A DNA stretch of 64,000 nt from Mesorhizobium_G sp050247155 (GTDB taxonomy: Bacteria; Pseudomonadota; Alphaproteobacteria; Rhizobiales; Rhizobiaceae), in the NCBI GenBank assembly GCA_050247155.1, contig JBFWUS010000011.1:1-64000 (forward strand), read 5' to 3'. Below the pieces are notes generated by a model. It did not search any database. It saw only the letters and a list, made by a program, of their open reading frames with translations, and had not been told where the DNA came from. Every line of letters begins with the position of its first letter. Within the stretch, counting starts at the first letter, position 1. This document shows positions 41,175-51,064 of the stretch, one piece after another. The translations under genes and the position numbers were made by a program.

Positions 41175-43040
41175 CTACTCCGCCGCCAGGCTTTCAGCCA
41201 GGAACCCGCCCGACTGACGATGCCAGAGCCGGGCATAGATGCCGTTCTTGGCCAGCAATTCGTCATGGGTGCCCTGCTCGACGATGCGGCCCTCGTCCAG
41301 CACGATCAGCCGGTCGAGCGCGGCGATGGTCGACAGCCGGTGCGCGATAGCGATCACCGTCTTGTCGTGCATCAGCTTTGAGAGGTTCTGCTGGATCGCC
41401 GCCTCGACCTCAGAATCCAGCGCGGAGGTCGCCTCGTCCAAGATGAGGATCGGGGCGTCCTTCAACATCACACGCGCGATGGCGATGCGCTGCCGCTGGC
41501 CACCCGACAGTTTCACGCCGCGCTCGCCGACGAAGGCGTCATAGCCTTGGCGGTCGCGGACATCGCGCAGCGCCCCAATGAACTCGTCCGCCTCCGCCTT
41601 ACTTGCCGCAGCCCTGATCTGGCTGTCCGTTGCGTCCGGCATGCCGAGCCGGATGTTGTCGCGCAGCGAGCGGTGAAACAGCGCGGTGTCCTGACTGACA
41701 ACCCCAATCGATCTGCGCAGCGAGCCCTGGGTCACATCGGCAATATTCTGGCCGTCGATCAGGATGCGGCCGTCTTCCAAATCGTAAAGCCGCAGGATCA
41801 GGTTGACCAAGGTCGTCTTGCCAGCCCCTGATGGCCCGACCAGGCCGACTTTTTCGCCTGGCTTGATGGTCAGCGAGATGCCGTCAAGCACGCCGGAACC
41901 CTTGCCGTAGTGGAAATCGACGTCCTCGACGCGGATTTCGCCACCCGTCACCTTCAGCGCCGTCGCGTCGGGCTTGTCGACTAGGCCAAGCGGTTGGGCG
42001 ATCAGCGCCTTGGAATTTTCCAAAATGCCGAGGTTCCGCAAGATTGCGTTCAACTGCATCATCAGCCGGCCGAGCAGCATGTTGAGCCGCAGCATGAGGC
42101 TTAGCGTAAACGCGACACCGCCGACAGTGATAGCGCCGGCCACCCACAGATGCACGGCAAAGCCGGCGATCACCGTGATCATGAAGCCGGACAGCGCGGT
42201 GAGCAGGATGCGCAGTGTCGACAGCCTGCGCATGAAGGGGTGCATCGCGCCCAGATATTGCTCGAACCCGTCGCGGATGAAGGTGTCGTCGCCATCGGGC
42301 GAAAACAGTTTCAGCGCCTGGATGTTCGAATAGCTGTCGACGATGCGGCCATTGACCATCGAACCGGCTTCAGCCGTCGCCTCGGCGTATTTGCGGATCG
42401 AAGGCAGGTAGGTGCGCGCGAGCACGGCGAAGCCGACCATCCACAGCACCACCAGCCCGGCCAGCCGCCAGTCCAGCGTGCCGACCAGCGCCAGCGTGGT
42501 GATCGAATAGACGATGACGAACCAGATCACTTCGATGAAATTGCCAAGCAGGTCGCCGGTCGCCTGCCCGGCTTGCCAAACCTTGTTGGCGATTCGGCCG
42601 GCAAAGTCGTTTTGGAAGAATGTGTAGGATTGCCGCGACACATGCCGGTGCGCCTGCCAACGCACCAGATTGTAGAAATGCGGCGTCACGGTCTGCCCGT
42701 CCAGCAATGCTGTCAGCGCGATGATGATTGTGCGGGCGATCATGACGACGAAAGCCATGAACAGCAGTTCGTAGCCGGCCTGGTCCCATAAGACTTGCCA
42801 GGACTTCTGCGCGGGCAGCGCATCCAGCACGTCGACGAGCCTGCCGACGAAGTAGAACAGCCCCGCCTCGACCAAGGGCGCCAGCCCGCCGACCACGAGC
42901 ATGGCGAAGAAAGGCGCTTTCGCTTGGCCGAGATAATGCCACAGGAAACCTGTCACCGTCGCCGGCGGTTGCAGGGGTTTCTGCTCGCGGAAGACGTTGA
43001 TCCAGTCTTCGAACCAACGGAAAAGCGGGGTGAGAACCAT
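41175..43040 (-). CDS. ABC half-exporter (permease-ATPase fusion), paralogue 1
   Basis: A 621-aa protein of type IV ABC exporter design: six membrane helices in residues ~50-340 and an ATPase domain with Walker A VGPSGAGKTT, Q-loop GVVSQDTALFHRS, signature KLSGGQRQR and Walker B ILILDEATSALD. It probably dimerises. The nucleotide-binding half is almost the same as in the genes at 45368 and 47368, while the membrane half differs. The substrate is unknown; lipids, peptides or drugs are typical. Confidence 0.93.
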   Translation of the reverse strand: MVLTPLFRWFEDWINVFREQKPLQPPATVTGFLWHYLGQAKAPFFAMLVVGGLAPLVEAGLFYFVGRLVDVLDALPAQKSWQVLWDQAGYELLFMAFVVMIARTIIIALTALLDGQTVTPHFYNLVRWQAHRHVSRQSYTFFQNDFAGRIANKVWQAGQATGDLLGNFIEVIWFVIVYSITTLALVGTLDWRLAGLVVLWMVGFAVLARTYLPSIRKYAEATAEAGSMVNGRIVDSYSNIQALKLFSPDGDDTFIRDGFEQYLGAMHPFMRRLSTLRILLTALSGFMITVIAGFAVHLWVAGAITVGGVAFTLSLMLRLNMLLGRLMMQLNAILRNLGILENSKALIAQPLGLVDKPDATALKVTGGEIRVEDVDFHYGKGSGVLDGISLTIKPGEKVGLVGPSGAGKTTLVNLILRLYDLEDGRILIDGQNIADVTQGSLRRSIGVVSQDTALFHRSLRDNIRLGMPDATDSQIRAAASKAEADEFIGALRDVRDRQGYDAFVGERGVKLSGGQRQRIAIARVMLKDAPILILDEATSALDSEVEAAIQQNLSKLMHDKTVIAIAHRLSTIAALDRLIVLDEGRIVEQGTHDELLAKNGIYARLWHRQSGGFLAESLAAE

Positions 43041-43353
43041 TATTCACCCCTTATCCGAGTCAGGCGGCGCGGCAAACTAAACTTGTGTTCATCTTGTCGT
43101 TTGGGTGTCCGGGTCAGTCTTGAAGGTCTGCCCGGCATCACCGTGGCATGATCAATTCGCAGTGATGTCGAGCCTGTCAGGCGTCGGCCAGTGCAAAGTC
43201 CTTCAAGCCTGACCGTCAAGCAACCATCCTTATTTCAGCACATCGCCGCGATTGCACAGGCGCTGCCAGATACACCGCTTTCGCTGCCGAGCACATCCTG
43301 CGACTGCCTTTCGCGCAATCGAGAACCCTGCATCGTGACCCTCGCGGTTCGTC
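43041..43353. other. Intergenic gap without recognisable gene
   Basis: I see no convincing coding frame, repeat or RNA in this stretch between the ABC exporter start and the soxR stop. A plus-strand open frame here continues antisense through soxR and has the composition of a shadow frame. Confidence 0.5.
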
Positions 43354-43785
43354 CTAAAGCCGTCGCGCGCCCGGCCCCTCCTCGGCCAAAACGTCTTTCG
43401 GATTGCGCAGCGTACATTTGTCGATCGAGAGACAGCCGCAGCCAATGCAATCGGCAAGACCGTGACGTAGCTTCTGAAGGCGCGCGATGCGATGATCGAG
43501 ATCGATCGCCCATTTGCGGGAAAGCTTTTCCCAGTCTTTGACCGTCGGCGTGCGGCCCTCGGGAAGCGTCGCAAGCTGCGCGCTAATCTCCGCCAGCGAG
43601 ATGCCGACTTCCTGCCCGACCTTGATGATGGCGACGCGGCGCAGAACGTCCTTGGGATAACGGCGTTGGTTGCCGGCGGTGCGGTGGCTCGCGATCAGTC
43701 CACGCGATTCGTAGAAATGCAGCGCGGAAACGGCGACGCCACTACGCGCCGCGACCTGTCCGACCGTGAGTTCCTTCGATGGCAT
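43354..43785 (-). CDS. soxR: Redox-sensitive transcriptional activator SoxR
   Basis: A 143-aa MerR-family regulator. The winged helix is LTVGQVAARSGVAVSALHFY with ESRGLI next to it. The [2Fe-2S] cluster ligands are in CIGCGCLSIDKC. The cluster senses redox-cycling compounds or superoxide. ATG 43785 is chosen by family N-terminus. A perfect SoxR box lies 13 bases upstream. The downstream C-terminal tail is short, as in non-enteric SoxR proteins, which usually control a few efflux or oxidoreductase genes directly and not through SoxS. Confidence 0.96.
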   Translation of the reverse strand: MPSKELTVGQVAARSGVAVSALHFYESRGLIASHRTAGNQRRYPKDVLRRVAIIKVGQEVGISLAEISAQLATLPEGRTPTVKDWEKLSRKWAIDLDHRIARLQKLRHGLADCIGCGCLSIDKCTLRNPKDVLAEEGPGARRL

Positions 43786-43793
43786 CTTGGCTC

Positions 43794-43824
43794 TTGACCT
43801 CAACTAATGTTGAGGTTTTATCAA
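43794..43824 (+). promoter_or_regulatory. SoxR box in an over-long promoter spacer, firing on the plus strand
   Basis: CCTCAACTAATGTTGAGG at 43798-43815 is an inverted repeat (CCTCAAC/GTTGAGG) almost identical to the E. coli soxS operator. It sits between TTGACC (43794-43799) and TATCAA (43819-43824), a 19-base spacing typical of MerR-family promoters. The promoter points away from soxR on the plus strand. Confidence 0.85.
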
Positions 43825-43876
43825 AGAACCCTTCGATGAGCAAATTGGAGGGTTTGATGAGTGAGCGGCGGATAGC

Positions 43877-44035
43877 TCCCTCCCCCTTGAGGGGAGGGTG
43901 CCGAGCGAAGCGGTCCGAAGGACGGTGGGGTCGTCTCCGACCCTCAAGCGCAAAGAGAACGTCGAGCACTGCCGCTGCTGACCCCACCCGGCCGCTCCGC
44001 GGCCGTCCTTCGGACCCCCTCAAGGGGGGGAGGGA
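43877..44035. repeat. Family A palindromic repeat pair
   Basis: CTCCCTCCCCCTTGAGGGGA and CCCCCTCAAGGGGGGGAGGG are the outer arms; inner inverted segments GAAGCGGTCCGAAGGACGGT and GGCCGTCCTTCGGACC pair too. It lies between the SoxR-box promoter and the 3' end of trmL. Confidence 0.8.
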
Positions 44036-44491
44036 TCACCCCACCTGCCGCACCGCCTCGCCGATCGCCATCGCGGCGCTGACGGCAAGGTTGAGGCTGC
44101 GGCCGGCGACCAGCGGGATGACCACGCGCTCGTCCGCGCGGTTGTGCACATCGTCGGGCACGCCGGCCGATTCGCGGCCAAACAAAAGTATGTCGTCCGG
44201 GGCGAAGGCGAATTGCGTGTACGGAATTGCGCCCTTGGTTGTGAAGAGCACCAGGCGATGCCCTTCCCCTTTGCGCCACGCATCGAACGCCTCGAAATCG
44301 ACATGACGCGTCAGCGCGGCAAGTTCGAGATAGTCCATGCCGGCGCGTTTCAGATTGCGGTCCGACATGTCGAAACCGGCGGGTTCAATGATGTCGACAT
44401 GAACGCCCAGACATGCCGCCATGCGCAGGATCGTGCCGGTGTTGCCGGCAATGTCGGGCTGGTAGAGCGCGATGCGGAGTTGTCGAGTCAT
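44036..44491 (-). CDS. trmL: tRNA (cytidine/uridine-34-2'-O)-methyltransferase
   Basis: A 151-aa SPOUT-fold methyltransferase. LRIALYQPDIAGNTGTILRM is motif 1 with the NTG loop, LLFGRESAGVPDDVH is motif 2, and VVIPLVAGRSLNLAVSAAMA forms motif 3 of the knot. It methylates the wobble ribose of certain leucine tRNAs using SAM. ATG 44491 is chosen because the upstream extension is just the palindromic repeat. Confidence 0.93.
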   Translation of the reverse strand: MTRQLRIALYQPDIAGNTGTILRMAACLGVHVDIIEPAGFDMSDRNLKRAGMDYLELAALTRHVDFEAFDAWRKGEGHRLVLFTTKGAIPYTQFAFAPDDILLFGRESAGVPDDVHNRADERVVIPLVAGRSLNLAVSAAMAIGEAVRQVG

Positions 44492-44500
44492 CAGGAATTT

Positions 44501-44600
44501 ACCCCCACCCCTAACCCCTCCCCACAAGGGGGAGGGGGATTCGCCAGCGTTGCCGCCAAGTCCCCCTCCCCCTGGTGGGGAGGGGTTAGGGGTGGGGGTA
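44501..44600. repeat. Family A palindromic repeat pair (near-perfect 100-base palindrome)
   Basis: ACCCCCACCCCTAACCCCTC at the left is the reverse complement of GAGGGGTTAGGGGTGGGGGT at the right; the inner arms CCCACAAGGGGGAGGGGGA and TCCCCCTCCCCCTGGTGGG pair as well, leaving a ~20-base loop. It lies immediately upstream of trmL. Confidence 0.85.
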
Positions 44601-44778
44601 TAACTTGCAACGCGGTGAGTCGACACAGCCTTGGCCGAGCCCTCGACCGCTTTCGTTTCCGTGTCCTCTCTGCCACACCAAAGCGAGATGCATTGGGCCA
44701 AAGCCGATTGCGGCTGGTCTTTTCAGGCAAGGCCGGTTATACGGCGCTTCCTTTCAACGCGAACCGACGGAGGGCCAA

Positions 44779-44850
44779 ATGGATACATTCATCGCCATGA
44801 CCATGCGCACCCTCTCTCGCGGGCCCAATTGTGTTTGGCCTGCCGCCTGA
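44779..44850 (+). CDS. Possible 23-aa small ORF
   Basis: The ATG at 44779 has GGAGGG a few bases upstream. The peptide would be MDTFIAMTMRTLSRGPNCVW plus three residues. It lies 94 bases before the next small gene and could be a leader peptide or chance ORF. The only support is the ribosome-binding site. Confidence 0.25.
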   Translation: MDTFIAMTMRTLSRGPNCVWPAA

Positions 44851-44944
44851 GGCGGAATCCGGTTCGACGTTTTTAGACAATCTGACATCGCGATCGACCT
44901 GATTCCCGCCGAATCCTGTTTTCGGTTTTCCAAGGAATCTCACT

Positions 44945-45328
44945 ATGTACTCGATCTTTTCGCGGGCTCGCAAAGCCCCCTACAGTTCTGTCTCCAGAAT
45001 CCAGCCCGACGTCTTCGGCGTCGGTGAAGCCAAGCGCGCGGCCTGGGCTTTCGCCATCGGCGAACAATGGCCATCGGTTGATCCTCCCATCGGGCGCGCA
45101 TCCCGGCGTGGCGACTTGCCGGACGTCGATTTCAGCCAGGCGGTGCGCATGCCGCGCCGCCCGGTCTGGAGCCGCGTCAAGGCAGCGTTCCGCGCCGCTT
45201 CCTCCGAGGCGATTGCCTCGGAGGAAGCCCTGGAATTGCCATCGATGCTGCTGCCGGTACCGCAATCGCCATCAAGCGGAACCGCTGCAAATTCCAGCAA
45301 TGTGATCCCCTTCCGCCGCGCCGCATGA
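44945..45328 (+). CDS. Hypothetical protein, 127 aa
   Basis: A basic, Ser/Ala/Pro-rich, probably poorly folded protein with no known domain. It begins MYSIFSRARKAPYSSVSRIQ after AAGGAATCTC, a fair ribosome-binding site, and ends with a SSNVIPFRRAA tail, a short ending that recurs in rhizobial small proteins. It is 39 bases upstream of the ABC exporter gene on the same strand and may be co-transcribed. Confidence 0.6.
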   Translation: MYSIFSRARKAPYSSVSRIQPDVFGVGEAKRAAWAFAIGEQWPSVDPPIGRASRRGDLPDVDFSQAVRMPRRPVWSRVKAAFRAASSEAIASEEALELPSMLLPVPQSPSSGTAANSSNVIPFRRAA

Positions 45329-45367
45329 TTGCCGCGCGGCGGCAAGGCCCTTATCTGTGTGAGACCG

Positions 45368-47254
<1,887 letters not shown>

Positions 47255-47367
47255 GCTTGGGCCATCAGCTCAAGATTAATGGTGCTGGCGGAATCCTGAC
47301 GCGTTCGAAGTCATGATGCAGATCTGGAGTTGAGTCGGTCCACGCAAAGGCCGCGCGAGAAACGATT

Positions 47368-49257
47368 ATGTTCGATCGCCTGTTTTCCTGGTTCGAGGCC
47401 AGATATTCCCCGGTTGCGCTGGCTGAGGACCGGCAGCCCCCGCACGGGCTGATGCCGTTCATCCTGTACTTCGTAAAGCAGTTTCGCGTGGCCTTTGTCT
47501 TGCGCATGATCATCGTGGCCCTCGCCGCGGTCACCGATGCGATGCTGCCGATCTTCGTCGGCATGATCGTTGGAATGCTGACCAGCGTGCAGCCCGGCAC
47601 GTTCTTCCAGGATAATCTTTGGTTGCTACTCGGCATGGCTGGCATCGTGATGCTGAGGCCCGTCACGACGATCGTCGACGGCTTGCTCCGCAATCACGCC
47701 ATTGCGCCGAACCTGATCGACCTGATCCGCTGGCAGAGCCATTGGCATGTGTCGCGCCAGGACTGGACCTTCTTCCAGAACGATTTTGCCGGCCGCATCG
47801 GCACCAAGGTGATGCAGAGCGGCGACTCGGTGGAGATGAGCATCAACCTCACCATCGACGCAGTCTGGTATTCGCTCGTTTTCGTGATCGTGGCGATCAC
47901 GGTGCTGGCCCAGTTCGATCTGTGGCTGTTGGCGGTGATCGGCGGATGGCTGGCGCTGTATTGCATGCTGACCCGCATTTCGATGCCGCTGATCACGCAA
48001 AGGTCGATGGCCCTGTCGGAATTTTGGTCGGTGGTTAGCGGCCGAATGGTCGACAGCTATACCAATATCCTCACGCTCAAGACCTTTTCGACCGGCGAGC
48101 ACGAAGACCGCTACGTTTCCGAATCGGTCGTCGATCACGCCAACGCGTTCTACAAGCTCATGCGCGTTTTCACGCTGATGTGGTCGGCGCTGTTCATTCT
48201 CAATTCGGTGATGCTGATCGCAGTCAGCGGGCTGTCGCTGATGGCCTGGGATCGTGGCGCGATGAGTGCGGCGCAAGTGGCGACCGCCATTCCATTCGCG
48301 CTTCAGCTCACCACGATATCGCGCTGGATCCTCGATGTCGGCGCCAACATCTTCCGCCAGATGGGCGTGGCCGGCAACGCGATGACGACGATCGCCCAGC
48401 CGATCACCATGCTGGACCGCCCCGGCGCGCCGGCCTTGCAGGTGAACGCCGGCGCGATCGAATTCGACCGCGTGAACTTCAACTACTGGCGCAACGACGG
48501 CAAAGGCGGCGTCATTGACAATCTGACGCTGAAGATCGCGCCGGGCGAACGGGTGGGTCTCGTCGGCCGCTCCGGCGCCGGCAAGTCGACGCTCGTGAAC
48601 CTGCTGCTCCGGCTCTTCGACGTGCAGGGCGGCCGGGTTCTGATCGACGGTCAGGACATCCGCGACGTTAGCCAGGAAAGCGTGCGGGCCGCGGTCGGTT
48701 TCGTCAGCCAGGATACCTCGCTGCTGCACCGCTCGGTGCGCGAGAACCTGAATTTCGGCCGCCATGTGGCAACGCATGACGACATCATCCGCGCCGCCGA
48801 AGCGGCGCAGATCACCGAGGTGGTTGCCTCGCTGGCGGACAGCCATGGCCGCACCGGCTACGACGCGCATGTCGGCGAGCGCGGGGTGAAGCTATCGGGC
48901 GGTCAGCGGCAGCGCATCGCGATTGCGCGCGTCATGCTGAAGGACGCGCCGATCCTCATCCTCGACGAGGCGACGTCGGCGCTGGATTCGGAGGTCGAGG
49001 CCGCGATCCAGGAAAATCTGAACCATCTGATGGACGGCAAAACGGTTATTGCCATCGCGCACCGTCTTTCGACCATCGCGGCGATGGACCGGCTGATCGT
49101 CATGGACAAGGGTCGTGTCATCGAGGACGGCACGCATGATGAGTTGCTGGCCGGCGGGGGGCTCTATGCGCAGCTCTGGCAGCGCCAGTCCGGCGGCTTC
49201 CTGCTGCATGACGAGCCGGACAGCGAACCGACGGACCTGTCGAAGGCCGCGGAGTAA
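47368..49257 (+). CDS. ABC half-exporter (permease-ATPase fusion), paralogue 3
   Basis: A 629-aa exporter of the same design. Its N-terminus (MFDRLFSWFEARYSPVALAE) and membrane part differ from paralogue 2, while the ATPase part from the Walker A VGRSGAGKST onward is nearly the same, ending WQRQSGGFLLHD in both. The Walker B is ILILDEATSALD. The substrate is unknown. Confidence 0.92.
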   Translation: MFDRLFSWFEARYSPVALAEDRQPPHGLMPFILYFVKQFRVAFVLRMIIVALAAVTDAMLPIFVGMIVGMLTSVQPGTFFQDNLWLLLGMAGIVMLRPVTTIVDGLLRNHAIAPNLIDLIRWQSHWHVSRQDWTFFQNDFAGRIGTKVMQSGDSVEMSINLTIDAVWYSLVFVIVAITVLAQFDLWLLAVIGGWLALYCMLTRISMPLITQRSMALSEFWSVVSGRMVDSYTNILTLKTFSTGEHEDRYVSESVVDHANAFYKLMRVFTLMWSALFILNSVMLIAVSGLSLMAWDRGAMSAAQVATAIPFALQLTTISRWILDVGANIFRQMGVAGNAMTTIAQPITMLDRPGAPALQVNAGAIEFDRVNFNYWRNDGKGGVIDNLTLKIAPGERVGLVGRSGAGKSTLVNLLLRLFDVQGGRVLIDGQDIRDVSQESVRAAVGFVSQDTSLLHRSVRENLNFGRHVATHDDIIRAAEAAQITEVVASLADSHGRTGYDAHVGERGVKLSGGQRQRIAIARVMLKDAPILILDEATSALDSEVEAAIQENLNHLMDGKTVIAIAHRLSTIAAMDRLIVMDKGRVIEDGTHDELLAGGGLYAQLWQRQSGGFLLHDEPDSEPTDLSKAAE

Positions 49258-49430
49258 GTCCGATGGACAGGCGGGGCGTTCGGCAAACAGCGCCAAAGTG
49301 ATGAACATTTTTCGTCGTCAAATTCTGCCTGGAAAGAAAGATCTTCGCTAAATCAAGGAGTTGGCGATTGACCTAAAGATAGTCGCTGCTTTTTCGTCCA
49401 CGCCCCCAGCCGCTCCCGCATAATCCTCGC

Positions 49431-49587
49431 GCTGCTTGCCAGGGAACGGGTGCGCGTAACCGAACACTCAGGCAAGGCGGTCCCGGGATTGGCTCCGCAA
49501 CGGTAGCGGGGATTGGGTGATGAGCTTGAAAATCCTGGCCCCTGACCGAAAGTCCGAAAGGGCGGACGGTAGGGGAAGCAGACCACA
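49431..49587 (+). ncRNA. Structured RNA, cobalamin-riboswitch-like
   Basis: CTGCTT at 49432-49437 pairs with AAGCAG at 49576-49581, closing a ~150-base element. Inside are GGGAACGGGTG, CCGCAACGGTAGCGG, and GGCCCCTGACCG opposite CGGTAGGGGAAGC. These match, in order, the GGGAA-GGTG, CCGCAAC-GTA-GCGG and GCCACTG...GGGAAGGC landmarks of cobalamin riboswitches. A hairpin GTCCG-aaaggg-CGGAC sits inside the last pair. The canonical B12 box after it is poor and no B12 gene follows, so the class is uncertain. Confidence 0.5.
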
Positions 49588-49589
49588 GC

Positions 49590-49663
49590 GGCGCATGGCA
49601 TGCGTCATTACTTAATTTAGATAGGCGCCTCTGCCATGCGCCGTTTCCCTCCGGGAGAGGGAA
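49590..49663 (+). terminator. Two hairpins after the structured RNA
   Basis: GGCGCATGGCA at 49590-49600 pairs with TGCCATGCGCC at 49632-49642. A second hairpin, TTCCCTC-cggga-GAGGGAA, is at 49645-49663. They could form the expression platform or transcript end of the RNA element; there is no strong T-run. Confidence 0.45.
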
Positions 49664-49679
49664 GAGTTCTTTGAGTGAG

Positions 49680-49765
49680 GAGCGACGGCCAAAGGCCGGC
49701 GATTTGACACCTTATGTGTCAAATCGAGCGACGAACGCCGGAGCCGTAGCGGAGGCTGCCAGACG
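49680..49765. repeat. Intergenic palindrome with perfect 10-bp hairpin
   Basis: GATTTGACAC-cttat-GTGTCAAATC at 49701-49725 is a perfect hairpin framed by GGCCAAAGGCCGGC and GAACGCCGG. CCAGAC shortly after (49759-49764) pairs with GTCTGG at 49799-49804. From memory, similar blocks are dispersed in mesorhizobial genomes; no second copy is in this window. Confidence 0.6.
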
Positions 49766-49815
49766 GGATAAAATCCGGGCGTGGCGATGAACAGGTTTGT
49801 CTGGCGGTTTTCCTG

Positions 49816-50451
49816 TCACAGCCTTTGCACGGCTTCCCACAAGGTCAATATGGCAACGGCCACCAGCAACCATCCCGCGACCCGGCCGATAAACACCGTT
49901 GTCGAGGGGTTTGCGATCAGAGCATCGCGGCTCTTCAAGGCGGCCAGCGCCAATCCGCCGTAGATCGCGCCCTGGACGGAAATGGTCATGATGCCCATGG
50001 CAAGCGCCTGCGGTAGCAGCGGCCCGTAGTCCGGCTTCATGAACTGCGGAAAGACCGACATTACGAACATCCAGGCCTTTGGGTTCACCAGGCTGGTGAC
50101 GAGCCCTTGCGTGAAGACTTTTCTGGTCGGCTTGCGCGCGGTGGTTTCAACCGCATCGACCTCGATTGCACTCTGCGAAAGCTGCCAGCCGATCCACAGC
50201 ATGTAGAGCGAGCCGACGATCAGCATCGCACTGAAAACCATCGGCAGCAGCTTGCTCAAGATCGCGACCGCCGTCAGTCCGATCACGGTATGGGCCGCGC
50301 CGCCGGCCATGATGCCAGCGGTCGCGGCAAGGCCCGCCCGGCGGCCGCCGACCAATGCATTGGCGAGCACGAACATCATGTCCATGCCGGGCACGACGAC
50401 GATGCCAACCAGCAGGAGAAAATAGAGCCAGAGATGTTCGAAATAGGCCAT
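49816..50451 (-). CDS. LysE/RhtB family exporter
   Basis: A 211-aa inner-membrane protein with six helices. The conserved start is VVVPGMDMMFVLANALVGG followed by RRAGLAATAGIMAGGAAH, and GLVTSLVNPKAWMFVMSVF contains the conserved NPK segment. Family members export amino acids such as homoserine, threonine or lysine, or derivatives. It appears monocistronic, with the structured RNA region downstream of its stop. Confidence 0.93.
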   Translation of the reverse strand: MAYFEHLWLYFLLLVGIVVVPGMDMMFVLANALVGGRRAGLAATAGIMAGGAAHTVIGLTAVAILSKLLPMVFSAMLIVGSLYMLWIGWQLSQSAIEVDAVETTARKPTRKVFTQGLVTSLVNPKAWMFVMSVFPQFMKPDYGPLLPQALAMGIMTISVQGAIYGGLALAALKSRDALIANPSTTVFIGRVAGWLLVAVAILTLWEAVQRL

Positions 50452-50548
50452 GAGAGCATGATCCGGATTACAGGTACCGGGTACATCAGCGCTCCTGACA
50501 GGCCAGTGTCAGGAGCAGCTCACCACGTCCGTCAACTGCTTGTGCCAG

Positions 50549-51007
50549 TCAGCGTTCGCGCCGCAGGCGCAACGCCTCTTCCACCTGTGCCAGCATCCAC
50601 TTGGCGCGGCGCGCCGCATCGGCGTCGCTGCTGGCGGCGAGCTCGGTAAGGCGCGTGGCGAAATGTGGCGTCGCCAGGCTTCGGGCGAGGCGGCAGAAGT
50701 GTGGATACTCTTGACGATAACGGCTGGCGGCGATGCGAATCAGCGCGTCATGCAGGCGCTCGCGTTGCGGCGTCGACAGCGGAATGCGCTTCAGATACGT
50801 GGCCAAACGAGCTTTGACGTAGCCTGATTCGAAGAACCACGGATCGGCCTCGATAAACGAGATGGCGCTTTCGGCTCCCGTCGCGTCTCCAACCTTCAGC
50901 CGTTCAAAATCATGCCAGAATCCGGCCGGGTATGCATCGGCAAGTTTGCGATAGAAGTCGGTCCCCGCCTTGACGCGGTCTCCTCCGCCGCGTCGACGTT
51001 CCGCCAC
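50549..51007 (-). CDS. Hypothetical helical protein with uncertain start
   Basis: A 152-aa helical protein if GTG 51007 is the start. The frame is open and protein-like further upstream (THDDWAARIAAVEAAV) right up to the TAG of the MaoC gene at 51065, in the same frame. A CTG at 51061 is the only other candidate initiation codon. The body is a string of helices (LATYLKRIPLSTPQRERLHD; ASSDADAARRAKWMLAQVEE). I do not recognise the family. It follows the two MaoC genes on the same strand. Confidence 0.7.
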   Translation of the reverse strand: MAERRRGGGDRVKAGTDFYRKLADAYPAGFWHDFERLKVGDATGAESAISFIEADPWFFESGYVKARLATYLKRIPLSTPQRERLHDALIRIAASRYRQEYPHFCRLARSLATPHFATRLTELAASSDADAARRAKWMLAQVEEALRLRRER

Positions 51008-51064
51008 CGCCGCCTCTACCGCGGCAATCCGCGCGGCCCAATCATCATGCGTCTTCGACAGGTG

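Noticed and set aside
43191..43541. Plus-strand 116-codon frame near soxR
   Set aside because: It is antisense to the C-terminal half of soxR and has no ribosome-binding site or domain.
43779..44306. Plus-strand frame downstream of the SoxR box
   Set aside because: It reads through the family A repeat and then antisense to trmL; the SoxR promoter points at it, but the sequence does not look like a protein.
49431..49587. RNase P RNA, tmRNA or SRP RNA
   Set aside because: The conserved core sequences of these RNAs are absent, and the closing stem is too short for RNase P.
49353..49601. Minus-strand 82-codon frame over the structured RNA
   Set aside because: Its bases are explained by RNA pairing; the peptide is Arg/Ser/Pro-rich without domain.
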